Below, in pieces: positions 1-11,781 of a stretch of DNA of 64,000 nucleotides. Numbering within the stretch: the stretch's first letter is position 1; each line of letters starts with the position of its first letter. The stretch lies in assembly GCA_003331045.1 (NCBI GenBank), contig QENA01000035.1:24321-88320 (forward strand), in the 5' to 3' direction. A program made the translations under genes and the position numbers. The notes beneath the pieces were generated by a model, which saw nothing but the letters and a program-made list of their open reading frames with translations, ran no database searches and was not told the origin of the DNA. The DNA comes from Candidatus Tokpelaia sp. JSC189. GTDB lineage: Bacteria; Pseudomonadota; Alphaproteobacteria; Rhizobiales; Rhizobiaceae.

Positions 1-353
1 CGAAAATTCATTTTGCACGCGAACAGCTTGCCGGCAAAGAGATGCAGATTGGTCACTATTATCTTGAGCGTAGGCAGTATCTTGCGGCGATTAAGCGTTT
101 TCGTTTGGTGGTTAAGGAATATTCCAACACTAACCAGATCGAAGAAGCCCTTTATCGTCTAGTCGAGGCGAATTATGCTATGGGTCTGATATTAGAAGCA
201 CAGACAGTGGCCTATGTGCTTGGACAGAATTATTCCAAGAGCCGCTGGTATTCCGATGCCTATAAGCTTTTGCAGAAAAGTGACTTAAGTCCCCAAGAAA
301 ACAAACGGGGATGGTTATCCAATATTTTCTTGGCAGAGAAAAAGGTATCTTAA
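1..353 (+). CDS. bamD: BamD outer membrane assembly lipoprotein, C-terminal part
   Basis: This is the 3' end of a gene that begins before the window; the open frame runs from base 3 to the TAA at 351-353. BamD (ComL) is the lipoprotein of the BAM complex that helps fold beta-barrel proteins into the outer membrane. The visible part carries TPR-like helices, including the repeat around [18 protein letters not shown], typical of the BamD C-terminal half. The signal peptide and lipobox lie outside the window. The start of recN only 6 bp downstream matches the rhizobial order lpxC-bamD-recN-ligA, which supports the call. Confidence 0.85.
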   Translation, partial: KIHFAREQLAGKEMQIGHYYLERRQYLAAIKRFRLVVKEYSNTNQIEEALYRLVEANYAMGLILEAQTVAYVLGQNYSKSRWYSDAYKLLQKSDLSPQENKRGWLSNIFLAEKKVS

Positions 354-359
354 TATTCT

Positions 360-2045
360 ATGCTTATTCAGCTTTTGATCTGTGATATTGTTCTGATCGA
401 AAGACTCGATATCAATTTCGAGGCGGGCCTTTCTGTTCTGACTGGTGAAACTGGTGGGGGAAAATCCATTCTGCTTGATTCACTCTCATTTGCTCTTGGT
501 GCACGCGGTGATTCGTCTCTTGTGCGCTATGGTATGACTCAAGGGCAGGTCACAGCTGTTTTTGATATTGCATCTGATCATCCGACTCGGCGGCTTCTAC
601 GCGATAACAGTTTTGAATATGAGGGTGATATTGTTCTACGCCGCGTTCAGTCAGCTGATGGACGCTCGCGGGTTTTTATCAATGACCAGGTAGCGAGTGT
701 TGGACTGATGCGTGCTATTGGCAGGTTGTTGGTTGAGATTCATGGACAACATGCCGACCGTGCATTGGTGGATACGGATGCCCACCGTGCGCTTCTGGAT
801 GCTTTTGGTGGATTTGAACTGGAGATAATAGAGTTGGAGGCACATTATCGTGACTGGCAGGATAGGGAGCAGGCGCTTAGCAAACACCGCAGGGCGGTTG
901 AGGAAGCAGCCCGTGAAGCGGAATATCTGCGCTCTTCTGTTGAGGAACTGCGTCACCTTGATCCACAGAACGGCGAGGAAGAAGCGCTGGCAGAGTCTCG
1001 TCTCCGTATGATGAAATCTGAAAAGATTGCAGGTGATATCAATGAAGCTGGTGACCTCCTTTCAGGAGCCCGATCCCCGGTACCGGTACTTGCCAATCTA
1101 GTGCGGCGGCTTGAACGCAAAATACCTGAAGCACAAGCACTTGTTAAACCGGTTGTCCGTGCTATTGACCGGGCACTTGATGCACTGGGAGAGGCACAAG
1201 ATGGTATTGATGTAGCTATGCGCGCCATCAATTTTGATCCGCATGAACTGGAAATTGCGGAAGAACGTTTATTTTCTTTACGTGCAGCAGCGCGTAAATA
1301 TGGGGTTGCGGTGGAAAATCTTCCCCGGTTGCGCGAGGAAATGGAAATAAACCTTGCTGACCTTGATGTGGCGGAAATAACCCTTAAACGGATGGAGAAG
1401 GATGCTGAGGCCGTCCGTGCCCTTTATGATATAGCTGCTGTCAGTCTCTCTGCTAGGCGTGCAGAAGCTGCTCGACATCTTGAGCAGGCGGTTATGATGG
1501 AACTGCCTGCTCTCAAACTTGAGCGGGCAGAATTTATTGTTGAAATAACAGTGGATGGCGAGCAGCGCGGCGCACATGGTATTGATACGGTTGAGTACTG
1601 GGTGCGCACAAATCCAGGCACACGCCTCGGTCCGATGATGAAGGTGGCTTCAGGTGGAGAGTTATCGCGTTTTTTGCTAGCACTCAAGGTTGCTCTGGCA
1701 GATCGTGGCTCAGCGCCGACACTAGTTTTTGATGAGATTGATACTGGTGTCGGAGGTGCTGTCGCAGATAGTATCGGCCAGCGTCTCAAGCGTCTTTCGG
1801 AACGGGTACAGGTGCTTGCTGTTACCCATGCACCACAAGTTGCCGCCCGGGCAGATGCTCATTTTTTGATTGCAAAGCTGGAAACCGGCGAGGAAGGCAG
1901 GGTTACAACGCGGATCCATCTGATGGAACCGCAGGAAAGGCAGGAAGAAATTGCCCGTATGCTTGCCGGAGCTCATATTACGGATGAGGCACGTGCCGCT
2001 GCCCGCAAGCTGCTGATAGGTGAAAGTGAGACTATTTTATCATAG
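360..2045 (+). CDS. recN: DNA repair protein RecN
   Basis: RecN is an SMC-like ATPase that helps gather and repair DNA double-strand breaks. The 561-aa length is normal for the family. The Walker A motif GETGGGKS is at residues 29-36 (the family usually has GETGAGKS). The middle is charged and helical, as expected for a coiled coil. The ABC signature ASGGELSRF is near residue 430 and the Walker B motif VFDEIDTGVGG near 455. It starts 6 bp after bamD and is followed by ligA, so the three are probably co-transcribed. In other bacteria recN is often under SOS control; I did not identify a LexA site here. Confidence 0.95.
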   Translation: MLIQLLICDIVLIERLDINFEAGLSVLTGETGGGKSILLDSLSFALGARGDSSLVRYGMTQGQVTAVFDIASDHPTRRLLRDNSFEYEGDIVLRRVQSADGRSRVFINDQVASVGLMRAIGRLLVEIHGQHADRALVDTDAHRALLDAFGGFELEIIELEAHYRDWQDREQALSKHRRAVEEAAREAEYLRSSVEELRHLDPQNGEEEALAESRLRMMKSEKIAGDINEAGDLLSGARSPVPVLANLVRRLERKIPEAQALVKPVVRAIDRALDALGEAQDGIDVAMRAINFDPHELEIAEERLFSLRAAARKYGVAVENLPRLREEMEINLADLDVAEITLKRMEKDAEAVRALYDIAAVSLSARRAEAARHLEQAVMMELPALKLERAEFIVEITVDGEQRGAHGIDTVEYWVRTNPGTRLGPMMKVASGGELSRFLLALKVALADRGSAPTLVFDEIDTGVGGAVADSIGQRLKRLSERVQVLAVTHAPQVAARADAHFLIAKLETGEEGRVTTRIHLMEPQERQEEIARMLAGAHITDEARAAARKLLIGESETILS

Positions 2046-2110
2046 GATGATGCTTTCAAGACGTTTCTGATAAAAATGTGAAACGGTTTTATGTCCCGAA
2101 ATCCAGTTGA

Positions 2111-4333
<2,223 letters not shown>

Positions 4334-4402
4334 ATGGTCATAAACAAATACTTTATAGCTTTTCTGTTGCTAGGGTTTCTGTATTATAAATAGCTATATC
4401 GA

Positions 4403-4720
4403 TTATGGTATGATTGGCATGTTGATTGAGTTTTGATGTGTTGTTTTAGTATTTTTTGGAGTTTTGTGATAGCGAGCGGGCGAATGGTTAGAGAATTGGC
4501 ATAATTTTAAGATTGTGTGTGGTTTATGCCTATTGTGTTGAGTTTTTATGAAAGATGGGGCAAGGACACCGATGTCATGGTCTGGCCTGGACAATGCGTC
4601 TGGTTCTGGCCACCAAGGCAGATGAGTTTTCAACAAGAGAACCGGGCTTAAGGCGATGCCTGCACTCTTTGCTGCCCGAAGGTAACCAGCGCACGCTGTA
4701 TGAAAGGCGATCCCTACCAT
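4403..4720 (-). CDS. Unrecognised short ORF within a dispersed repeat
   Basis: This 105-aa reading frame lies inside a sequence whose right part is repeated, inverted, at the end of the window. It starts at an ATG preceded by GAGGGG only three bases away. The first 60 residues look protein-like, rich in A, L, P and W (for example LLLKTHLPWWPEPDALSRP); the C-terminal 40 residues are low-complexity, rich in H, K, N and T, and may be a run-on past the original end. I do not recognise the family. It could be a remnant of a mobile element or simply an open frame in a repeat; nothing shows that it is translated. Confidence 0.3.
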   Translation of the reverse strand: MVGIAFHTACAGYLRAAKSAGIALSPVLLLKTHLPWWPEPDALSRPDHDIGVLAPSFIKTQHNRHKPHTILKLCQFSNHSPARYHKTPKNTKTTHQNSINMPIIP

Positions 4721-4814
4721 AGTCCCCTCAAAATACGCACTAAACTCTACAGGCAGCTAGAAATAAACCCGCATGCACTCCTTACAAGAAATAACCTTCA
4801 TCCCTAATCCTTCA
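4697..4814 (+). repeat. 118-bp dispersed repeat, copy A
   Basis: These 118 bases are the exact reverse complement of 63883-64000. The match ends abruptly at 4814 on one side (TTCATCAG here against TTCACTGA in the other copy) and at the window edge on the other, so the repeat probably extends left of 4697 into the ORF at 4403-4720. It is not a tRNA, rRNA or recognised insertion sequence. Confidence 0.9.
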
Positions 4815-4942
4815 TCAGAAAACAATATGGATTAATATTGTCTTAGGAGTAAAATCCCAGCCAGTTGGCATCAACTGTATAGCAGCAAGCCGATGCACTT
4901 CATAAAATCTAATGATGATTCAGTAGTTTTTTAATCTTTTGC

Positions 4943-4971
4943 TTGCTTTCTATACACAAATTAGCGATATG
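4943..4971 (+). promoter_or_regulatory. Candidate promoter of the SRP RNA gene
   Basis: A TTGCTT hexamer (4943-4948) is separated by 17 bases from GATATG (4966-4971), which ends about six bases before the predicted 5' region of the SRP RNA. The spacing and position fit a housekeeping sigma promoter, but the -10 is a poor match, so this is tentative. Confidence 0.35.
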
Positions 4972-4975
4972 AGTA

Positions 4976-5078
4976 GTGGGAGGTTGGTGGTGGACGAGCT
5001 ACTCGCTAACCGGGTCAGATCCGGAAGGAAGCAGCCCTAACGGGTTTTTAGCACGGGTCACCGTGCCAGCCTCCTGCC
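4976..5078 (+). ncRNA. ffs: Signal recognition particle RNA, small bacterial 4.5S type
   Basis: The conserved SRP apical domain is clear: GGTCAGATCCGGAAGGAAGC followed by AGCC, with the GGAAGGAAGC asymmetric loop bound by Ffh. The flanks pair as a long hairpin: GGGAGGTTGG at 4978 with CCAGCCTCC near 5074. The RNA targets nascent membrane proteins to the SecYEG translocon through FtsY. Its place just upstream of dnaX is conserved in alphaproteobacteria. The exact ends are estimated from the pairing. Confidence 0.93.
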
Positions 5079-5187
5079 GTTTCATTCATACTGGTGAGGA
5101 CGCAAATTAAGGGAAAAAGAGCAGCAGGGATATGACCTACTTTAGCTTAATTTACAGATAATTATAACTTTTTTCTTCTGAGACTGG

Positions 5188-6915
5188 ATGAACGGTATGG
5201 AGACGAAAACGGCAGAGAAAATCTACCGCGTTCTTGCCCGTAAATACCGCCCGCAGGATTTTTCTGATCTGATCGGTCAAGAGCCGATGGTTCGTACGCT
5301 GACCAATGCGTTTGAAGCAGACCGTATAGCCCAAGCATGGATGTTGACTGGTGTTCGCGGTGTTGGAAAAACAACAACAGCCCGTATTTTGGCACGAGCT
5401 CTCAATTACAAGACTGATGCGATTAATAAACCGATAATTGATCTTCGTGTGCCAGGTGAACATTGCCAAGCCATCATGGAGGGCCGCCATATTGATGTGC
5501 TTGAGATGGATGCTGCTTCCCATACAGGGATTGACAATATACGTGAAATCATTGAACAGGTATGCTACTGTCCAATTTCAGCTCGCTACAAGGTTTATAT
5601 CATTGATGAGATACACATGCTTTCGACGCAGGCTTTTAACGGCCTGCTAAAAACTCTTGAAGAGCCACCACCCCATGTCAAATTTATCTTTGCTACGACA
5701 GAGATTCGCAAAGTACCGGTCACTGTATTGTCACGCTGCCAGCGGTTTGATTTGCGCCGGATTGATTCAGCGACACTAATGCAGCACCTGAAAAAAATTT
5801 CTGATGCTGAAAACATCAAGGCTGAGGAACCCGCGCTTGCCATGATTGCGCGTGTGGGTGAAGGTTCGGTTCGTGATGCGCTCTCTATTCTGGATCAGGC
5901 CATCGCCTACGGCCACGGAGAGGTAAGGATTGAAACCGTACGGGCCATGCTAGGCCTTGCGGACAAGGTGCAGATTATTGATCTCTTTGGCCATATTATG
6001 AATGGTGAGATTTCTGTAGCCTTGCAGGTATTCAAAAATCTCTATGATGCCGGCGCTGATCCGGCAGTTATTATGACCAGTCTAGCTGATTTTAATCATC
6101 TTGTCACGCGATTGCGATTCACGCCGGAACTGGGGGAAGATATATCCCTTTCAGAAGAAGAACGGCTACGCGGCAAGGCCTTTGCGGAAAAACTTTCAAT
6201 CCGTGTTCTTGCACGGTGCTGGCAAATGCTGCTGAAAGGAATTGCAGAGGTTGAAAATGCTATGCGACCATTGCAGACAGCCGAGATGCTTCTGATCCGT
6301 CTGACCCATGCAGCAGACCTGCCGACAATTGACGAAGCATTGAAAGTTTTTGCCTGCAATCCGAGCGCCACGATAATGAAAACCTCTCCTGCAGCCCCTC
6401 TATTACCTGAAACGGCCGTTGCGAGGCCTATGTTACCAACAGCACTACCTGCCAAAGGGATCTCTGTAGATAAAAATAAAAAAAAGCGGCGGCTTGAAAG
6501 CCTGCAGGATATCATCCAGCTTGCCGATGAAAAAGATGACATCCAGTTCAAATTCATCATCAAGGAATATATCCGCCCTGTCTCTTTCAAATCCGGATAT
6601 ATGGAATTTGTGCCAGCAAAAGAAGCACCGTACGATCTTGCCCAGCAAATTGCCAAAACACTTTATAAATGGACAGATGAACGCTGGGTTATCAAGGCAG
6701 TTAATGAAGGCGGTGGACAAACCATCGCTGAAGAAGAACAATCAAAACGTAATGCCTTACTATTGGATGCGGAGACTGATTCTGATGTTGCTGCTATTCT
6801 AGCTTCTTTTCCGGGGTCTAGGGTTGTTGATGTACGTTTTAACAAGCAGAATGATGAACCGGTATCAAAAACCGATATAATAGCCTCTACTCCGAATATG
6901 GCTGATGAAGACTAG
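5188..6915 (+). CDS. dnaX: DNA polymerase III subunits tau/gamma
   Basis: DnaX forms the clamp-loader ATPase of the replicative polymerase and, as full-length tau, links the core polymerases to the helicase. Walker A is GVRGVGKT (55-62), the DExx box is IIDEIH (138-143), and sensor 1 is in VLSRCQRF. Only one cysteine (C93 in GEHCQAI) remains where many DnaX proteins have a four-cysteine zinc module; this reduced form is usual in rhizobia. At 575 aa it is somewhat short for tau. An in-frame A AAA AAG motif at 6480-6486 suggests that a shorter gamma form is made by -1 frameshifting (separate entry). The gene lies between the SRP RNA and ybaB. Confidence 0.95.
   Translation: MNGMETKTAEKIYRVLARKYRPQDFSDLIGQEPMVRTLTNAFEADRIAQAWMLTGVRGVGKTTTARILARALNYKTDAINKPIIDLRVPGEHCQAIMEGRHIDVLEMDAASHTGIDNIREIIEQVCYCPISARYKVYIIDEIHMLSTQAFNGLLKTLEEPPPHVKFIFATTEIRKVPVTVLSRCQRFDLRRIDSATLMQHLKKISDAENIKAEEPALAMIARVGEGSVRDALSILDQAIAYGHGEVRIETVRAMLGLADKVQIIDLFGHIMNGEISVALQVFKNLYDAGADPAVIMTSLADFNHLVTRLRFTPELGEDISLSEEERLRGKAFAEKLSIRVLARCWQMLLKGIAEVENAMRPLQTAEMLLIRLTHAADLPTIDEALKVFACNPSATIMKTSPAAPLLPETAVARPMLPTALPAKGISVDKNKKKRRLESLQDIIQLADEKDDIQFKFIIKEYIRPVSFKSGYMEFVPAKEAPYDLAQQIAKTLYKWTDERWVIKAVNEGGGQTIAEEEQSKRNALLLDAETDSDVAAILASFPGSRVVDVRFNKQNDEPVSKTDIIASTPNMADED
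6480..6505 (+). promoter_or_regulatory. Putative -1 ribosomal frameshift signal in dnaX
   Basis: A run of eight A (6478-6485) followed by G forms the heptamer A AAA AAG in the dnaX reading phase, the same heptamer and phase as the E. coli dnaX slippery site. Two bases later, 6489-6505 can fold as a GC/GGCT stem with a TGAA tetraloop and one bulged T. In the -1 frame, translation continues GCG GCG GCT and stops at TGA, giving a protein of about 436 aa; E. coli gamma is 431 aa. A GGG-containing purine stretch lies about 20 bases upstream, farther than the E. coli stimulator. Transcriptional slippage on A8 is an alternative mechanism. Not demonstrated. Confidence 0.5.
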
Positions 6916-6973
6916 ATCGATACGGCATTATAACAGACATAATTATGTACTGACCCTAGGAAGGAGTCCTCTC

Positions 6974-7276
6974 ATGCGTGAGATAATGGATATGATCAAA
7001 AAAGCCAAAGAAATGCAGGAAGAAATTGCAAATTTGGAGGTTACAGGCTCATCTGGAGCAGGTCTTGTCAATATTACATTGAATGGACAGGGAAATATAA
7101 AGGCTATTAAAATTGATTCTTCTCTCATGAAGCCGGAAGAAAGCGAGATTTTGGAAGATCTAATTATAGCAGCCCATAATGAAGCGAAGGCAAAAATCGA
7201 AACTGCAGTAGCACAGAAAACTCAGGGGCTGACGGCCGGTTTGCCAATTCCTCCCGGTTTGAATCTGTGGTTTTAA
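6974..7276 (+). CDS. YbaB/EbfC family nucleoid-associated protein
   Basis: YbaB/EbfC proteins are small dimeric DNA-binding proteins encoded next to dnaX. The open frame extends to 6905, but the ATG at 6974 is preceded by AAGGAG seven bases away and starts [22 protein letters not shown], the typical N-terminal helix, giving 100 aa. The middle ([19 protein letters not shown]) and the C-terminal PIPPG are family features. The gene usually following it, recR, is not here; an MFS transporter follows instead. Confidence 0.9.
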   Translation: MREIMDMIKKAKEMQEEIANLEVTGSSGAGLVNITLNGQGNIKAIKIDSSLMKPEESEILEDLIIAAHNEAKAKIETAVAQKTQGLTAGLPIPPGLNLWF

Positions 7277-7319
7277 GCAGATATTTTCTTTCTTAAAATT
7301 AAACAGAAAAGTTCAGCTA

Positions 7320-8510
7320 ATGGCCAATCCATATTATGAAATATTCCAAGTTCCCGGTACGCTGGCTTTTTCCATTACAGGTCTTATCGCCCGCTACCCT
7401 CTTGCTATGATAACGCTTGGCATTGTTACTATGATTTCACAGACGCGAGGCCATTATGGCCTAGCCAGTCTAGTAGCGACCACTTATGCTATATCAGGTG
7501 CCTTCATTGCACCCCAGATTTCCCGTCTGGCCGACTGTTACGGTCAAGCGAAGGTCGCACTTCCGGCCAGCATTATCTCTGCATGTGCTATGGCGGGGCT
7601 TATTTTGGCCTCGTATTATCAAATACCGACTTGGAGTCTCTTTACCATTGCTGCACTTATCGGGGTCATGCCAAGTTTCGGTGCTTTTGTCCGGGCGCGT
7701 TGGTCCCGGCTCTTCAGCGGTTCGTTAAAATTGCATTCAGCTTTTGCTTATGAATCCATCATTGATGAAGCTATTTTTATGACAGGACCGGTCATTGCTA
7801 TTTATCTGTCGACCGTATTTTTTCCGGAAGCGGGGCTTGGTGCAACTATCATTCTACTTATGATAGGTTGTATTCTGTTTTGTCTGCAAAAAAAGACAGA
7901 GCCTACTCTTTTATCCCGTCGGCATAGTGATGGGCGATCGGTTATTTTTTCGCCGTGCGTACAGATACTTGCTCTTACCCTACTTGCCATTGGCGGCATT
8001 TTCGGTACTGCAGAAGTAACAGCGATTGCCTTTGCCCAAGCACAGGGAAACGTGACTAACTCCATGTACCCACTAGTGGCATATGCGCTCGGTTCTTTCA
8101 TTGCCGGCATTATCTACGGCGGACGGTCTATCAAAATGGAATTGTCGCGCCAATTTGGCGTGGCCATAACACTCGCTGCCCTGACAACCCTGCCGCTCCT
8201 TCTCGTCAGCAATGTCTGGCACCTGACATTGGCTTTCTTTATTGCGGGGGCAGCTGTTTCTCCGACGATCATTATCGCTATGAAACTGGTTGAAAGCTTA
8301 GTCCCGAAAGAAAAACTAACAGAAGGCATAACATGGAACAGCACAGGTTTGAGCATGGGACTAGCCATCGGCATTTCGCTTTCAGGACTGGTTATCGATA
8401 GGTTTGGTATCGAAAAAGGATTTTATATTCCAATTGCTGCAGGCTTTCTTGCTCTTCTTATTATTCTTGCATTCCGTAAAAAACTAGAACAGGAACCAAC
8501 AACCATATAA
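7320..8510 (+). CDS. MFS transporter, substrate unknown
   Basis: A 396-aa integral membrane protein with about twelve predicted hydrophobic segments and a central hydrophilic loop around residues 190-205 (KKTEPTLLSRRHSDGR). The pattern is that of a major facilitator superfamily drug or metabolite exporter. It lacks the strong sugar-porter motifs seen in the GalP-like proteins later in this window. It starts 43 bp after ybaB and may be co-transcribed with dnaX-ybaB. It occupies the place where recR is normally found. The substrate cannot be told from sequence. Confidence 0.8.
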   Translation: MANPYYEIFQVPGTLAFSITGLIARYPLAMITLGIVTMISQTRGHYGLASLVATTYAISGAFIAPQISRLADCYGQAKVALPASIISACAMAGLILASYYQIPTWSLFTIAALIGVMPSFGAFVRARWSRLFSGSLKLHSAFAYESIIDEAIFMTGPVIAIYLSTVFFPEAGLGATIILLMIGCILFCLQKKTEPTLLSRRHSDGRSVIFSPCVQILALTLLAIGGIFGTAEVTAIAFAQAQGNVTNSMYPLVAYALGSFIAGIIYGGRSIKMELSRQFGVAITLAALTTLPLLLVSNVWHLTLAFFIAGAAVSPTIIIAMKLVESLVPKEKLTEGITWNSTGLSMGLAIGISLSGLVIDRFGIEKGFYIPIAAGFLALLIILAFRKKLEQEPTTI

Positions 8511-8779
8511 GCGAGCTTATAGACGAATAAAAACATAACGCAAAAATAAAAAATAACTGAGCTGTGCATAGACTCATTGCTTTATATACGTTTGCCTGGT
8601 GGTAATGTCCATTATGTAAAACGATACAGCTTAATCCAAATATATAAAGCGAAGAAAACAACTCCTTTTGCAACAGACGTTATGCGACACTCGTTACAAA
8701 AACCGCTTCCATCTGACAATTTCAGCTTGGTATGGCATCACTGATAAGATGCTGATCTATTTTTATAGAGCAAGCAACC

Positions 8780-9049
8780 TTATTCTGCCGACTCCGCTAT
8801 TGGAAGGACCGATACGAAACTGCGGCCATTAGCCTTGGTGCGGAATAAAACTGTACCGTTGGAAAGCGCAAAAAGTGTATGGTCCTTACCTATGCCAACA
8901 TTTTCGCTTGCATGCCATTTGGTACCGCGCTGACGCACAATAATATTGCCAGCAGACACAGTCTCACCGCCAAACTTTTTCACGCCAAGGCGTTTAGATT
9001 CTGAGTCGCGACCATTGCGCGAGGAACCACCAGCTTTTTTATGTGCCAT
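8780..9049 (-). CDS. rpmA: 50S ribosomal protein L27
   Basis: L27 is a small basic protein of the large subunit whose N-terminus reaches toward the peptidyl transferase centre. The sequence begins [20 protein letters not shown], the classic L27 start, and contains [17 protein letters not shown] codon precedes the ATG in frame, but the ATG at 9049 has GGAG eight bases upstream, so it is preferred (89 aa). It lies 12 bp downstream of rplU in the conserved rplU-rpmA operon. obgE, often next in the operon, is not seen. Confidence 0.97.
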   Translation of the reverse strand: MAHKKAGGSSRNGRDSESKRLGVKKFGGETVSAGNIIVRQRGTKWHASENVGIGKDHTLFALSNGTVLFRTKANGRSFVSVLPIAESAE

Positions 9050-9061
9050 CAACGTTCTCCT

Positions 9062-9427
9062 TCAATTTCTGCTTACTCTACTGATTTCTTCCCTAAAGCC
9101 TTTCAGCTTTGCATCGCCTGCCAGAATTTCTGAAATACGGATTGTTGTAAATTCTTGGCGATGACCACGGCTGCGTTTGGAATTTTTGCGGCGGCGCTTT
9201 TTAAAAGCGATAACCTTGCGGGCACGACCCTGCTCCAGAACTTGGGCCCTAACTATGGCAGTTTCAACAAACGGTGAACCAATTAGAGTATTGGCACCTT
9301 CACCGATCATAAGAATTTCTGTAAACTCAATAATGTCACCGGCCTCGGCAGCAATTTTTTCGACCTTGAGAAGGCCATTGGCGACAACACGATACTGCTT
9401 GCCTCCGGTCTTGATGACTGCGAACAT
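9062..9427 (-). CDS. rplU: 50S ribosomal protein L21
   Basis: L21 binds 23S rRNA in the large ribosomal subunit. The protein begins [14 protein letters not shown] and contains the basic segment [21 protein letters not shown], both hallmarks of L21. The length, 121 aa, fits, with a somewhat extended C-terminus ([21 protein letters not shown]) as in related alphaproteobacteria. It is the first gene of the rplU-rpmA operon; a candidate promoter lies at 9602-9630. Confidence 0.97.
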   Translation of the reverse strand: MFAVIKTGGKQYRVVANGLLKVEKIAAEAGDIIEFTEILMIGEGANTLIGSPFVETAIVRAQVLEQGRARKVIAFKKRRRKNSKRSRGHRQEFTTIRISEILAGDAKLKGFREEISRVSRN

Positions 9428-9601
9428 TTATTTTGCCTTCCATCCTACTAGTTCTTGCCTCAGAGAAGCAAACTACCTTTATTGCCAGCCGTGATGATTA
9501 TCATACGCCAAAAACCAAGCCGAAATATATATCCATTCTGCCTCAGGAACGATACAAAGAACCTAAATTATGAATGAATGCATACCCGAACTCTAAAATT
9601 T

Positions 9602-9630
9602 AATTAAGAGATTACAGGTCGAAAAGTCAA
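9602..9630 (-). promoter_or_regulatory. Candidate promoter of rplU-rpmA
   Basis: On the minus strand TTGACT (9625-9630) is followed after 17 bases by TTAATT (9602-9607), a good match to a housekeeping sigma promoter. It would give a leader of about 170 bases before rplU, long enough to hold regulatory structure, though I identified none. Confidence 0.45.
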
Positions 9631-9746
9631 GAATTTTCCTGCGATTTCTGTAAATTAGGGCTTGTCAGTAAGTAGTCTGGGAGCTATACATCCCAGCGTT
9701 TATGGGCTTTCGCTGATAATCTATTTTAATAGAACTTTATTTAGAT

Positions 9747-9836
9747 GGAGAGGTGGCTGAGCGGTTGAATGCACCGCACTCGAAATGCGGCATGGGGGCA
9801 ACTCCATCGGGGGTTCGAATCCCTCCCTCTCCGCCA
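9747..9836 (+). tRNA. tRNA-Ser (anticodon CGA)
   Basis: The acceptor stem GGAGAGG pairs with CCTCTCC, followed by discriminator G and encoded CCA. The anticodon stem CCGCA/TGCGG encloses the loop CTCGAAA, giving anticodon CGA, which reads UCG. A long variable arm (CATGGGGGCAACTCCATC) marks a class II tRNA, and the T loop GGTTCGAATCC is standard. Confidence 0.97.
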
Positions 9837-10758
9837 TTAATCTTGAAATATTCTTAAGCAGCTCGCAATTTTCCCCTGCACAGTGCAAAGTCGATAATAA
9901 TATGATTATAGCCTTCCAATAAGTTCTACAGTAATCACTTTATTGCCATTCTATTCCTCAATTGGTTATTAGTCTGCTCGAAACCAACTTTTATCCCGTC
10001 TAATTGAGCATTTTGACTGATGAAATCGGTAATGATGCAGTTGCGCATTGTATAAGAATGGTTATCAGGATCAATCTCAAAGGAGACCATGAAGTACTCG
10101 AAAGCCCATACTGTAGTATAGATCAATGGTCTTCAGTTTGTTCCTTATAAACAATTCTGATGCTTTATTTATGATGACAGCTGGTATCCTTATTCGCCTC
10201 AAAAATCGGGCTTTTCTCCAGTGACTTTTGTAAATAAAATCCCATCAAATCTGATGGTAAGGATACCAGAAACAGTATATGCTGCCTTATGTGTATTGCT
10301 TCATCACCAATGCTGAATAAGAGGAGAAAACCACTATCCAGCGAAATTCAATCATTTTGCGAAAACCCCATTTTTTATCGGGTGAATATCTTGAGACAAA
10401 AATGATTGCTCTCGAATATTCTCTGCCGATGGAGACCAGAAAAAGCGGTACGAAATAATGATCGCCTCATAGGTTGGTTTGATACAAATCAAGAATATGC
10501 TGAGGCGGCATCATGAAAATAGTATAAATAAAATATATTGTTATCGCCTAGAACACGAAAGACAGTACCACAAAGATTAGTAATCATAATGATTTCTTTA
10601 ATCTAATTATTCTCTACAATAGGAATACCCTTAGCTTTCAGGACTTGAACCTAATATGCGATATTTTTACATTTTTATAAAATATATCCCTTCTCTACAT
10701 TTCAATTTAGATAATCCAATTTCATTGGACAAACATCTGAAAATTAAAATATCTATAT
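9837..10758 (+). other. Gene-poor interval with no convincing gene
   Basis: About 920 bases between tRNA-Ser and lpxK. The only longer frame (minus strand, 9935-10126) resembles no family I know and lacks a clear ribosome binding site. There is a 12-bp inverted repeat, CTGGTATCCTTA at 10181-10192 and its complement at 10258-10269, too far apart for an ordinary terminator. Short protein-like phrases appear in several frames broken by stops, so this may be an eroded gene, but I cannot identify one. Confidence 0.5.
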
Positions 10759-11781
10759 TTATGCAAGATGTCGCTTTTTATAACGTTTTATCGTCTTAGA
10801 TAAAATAATCTGACATAAATCAGTTTTTTCAAACATGACATCAACATCAAACACCGTAAGATCTTCAAGCTTGCTATCCTGTCTACCGGTTTTGAGACGT
10901 ACATAATCTTTAGCGGTTGTTGCCAATGAAAGCTTATGGGCTTTGGCACTCTCGACAATATCTCTGATATCATACCCATTAAAAAAATAATGATCAGCAA
11001 AAATGCGATGCTGTTTAACGACACCGCCCATTTCTTTTATACTTAAAAAAAACTTGTGCGGATTACCAATTCCCGCAAAGGCTAGAAACTCACGACCGTA
11101 GACTTGTCTGTCTGCATGAGGTTTGAGTATAGCGTGGTAAACCGGCTTTTTTGCTAAACGCGCAGCGCAGCGCACTGTACAACCATCGCTTTCCCCTTCT
11201 CCAATGATCAGGATACCATCCGTATAGGCAAGCTGGGTTAATACAGGAGCACGCAACGGCCCTGCCGGAAATATTTTCCCGTTGCCGAAATTGCGGGTCG
11301 CATCCACTATTATCAATGCGTAGTCAGGATAAAGACAGCGGCTTTGAAAGCCATCATCCATAAGAATGATGTCGCACCCTGTTTCTTGCAATGCCAGACT
11401 TGCAGCATAACGATTTTTTGAAACAACTACCCTAGCATGCTTTGCCAGCAAAAGCGACTCATCACCAACATCACGTGCGCGGTCATATTGGATATTGACT
11501 ATATGCTGACTTTGGACAGAGCCTCCATATCCGCGTGAAACAATGCCGGGTTTAAGTCCCATCTTTTCAGCAGCCTGTGCAAAAGCAATCGTAACCGGCG
11601 TCTTACCTGTACCGCCCAGTGTAAAATTACCAATACACAAAACAGGAAGATCAATTTTCTCAGGAATACGATTTTCCATATTACAACGGGAAAAGAAACT
11701 ATAAATCCATGCAGCCGGCATAAGAAGATGACTGGAAAACCCTGGTGCCTCCCACCAAAAACGCGGAGTTTTACTTGCCAT
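10759..11781 (-). CDS. lpxK: Tetraacyldisaccharide 4'-kinase LpxK
   Basis: LpxK phosphorylates the 4' position of the tetraacyl disaccharide to make lipid IVA at the inner membrane. The N-terminus has a hydrophobic helix (LLMPAAWIYSFFSR) for membrane association, followed by the P-loop GNFTLGGTGKTP near residue 52 and SRGYGG. The aspartates around IILMDDGFQSR belong to the LpxK active site. At 340 aa the length is normal. Its start overlaps the end of waaA by 11 bases, so the two are translationally coupled in the order acyltransferase-waaA-lpxK. Confidence 0.95.
   Translation of the reverse strand: MASKTPRFWWEAPGFSSHLLMPAAWIYSFFSRCNMENRIPEKIDLPVLCIGNFTLGGTGKTPVTIAFAQAAEKMGLKPGIVSRGYGGSVQSQHIVNIQYDRARDVGDESLLLAKHARVVVSKNRYAASLALQETGCDIILMDDGFQSRCLYPDYALIIVDATRNFGNGKIFPAGPLRAPVLTQLAYTDGILIIGEGESDGCTVRCAARLAKKPVYHAILKPHADRQVYGREFLAFAGIGNPHKFFLSIKEMGGVVKQHRIFADHYFFNGYDIRDIVESAKAHKLSLATTAKDYVRLKTGRQDSKLEDLTVFDVDVMFEKTDLCQIILSKTIKRYKKRHLA

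Noticed and set aside
953..1789. Minus-strand frames inside recN
   Set aside because: They are antisense shadows of a well-supported gene.
10181..10269. 12-bp inverted repeat as insertion-sequence ends
   Set aside because: The arms enclose only about 65 bases, there is no flanking target duplication that I can see, and no transposase-like frame is nearby.
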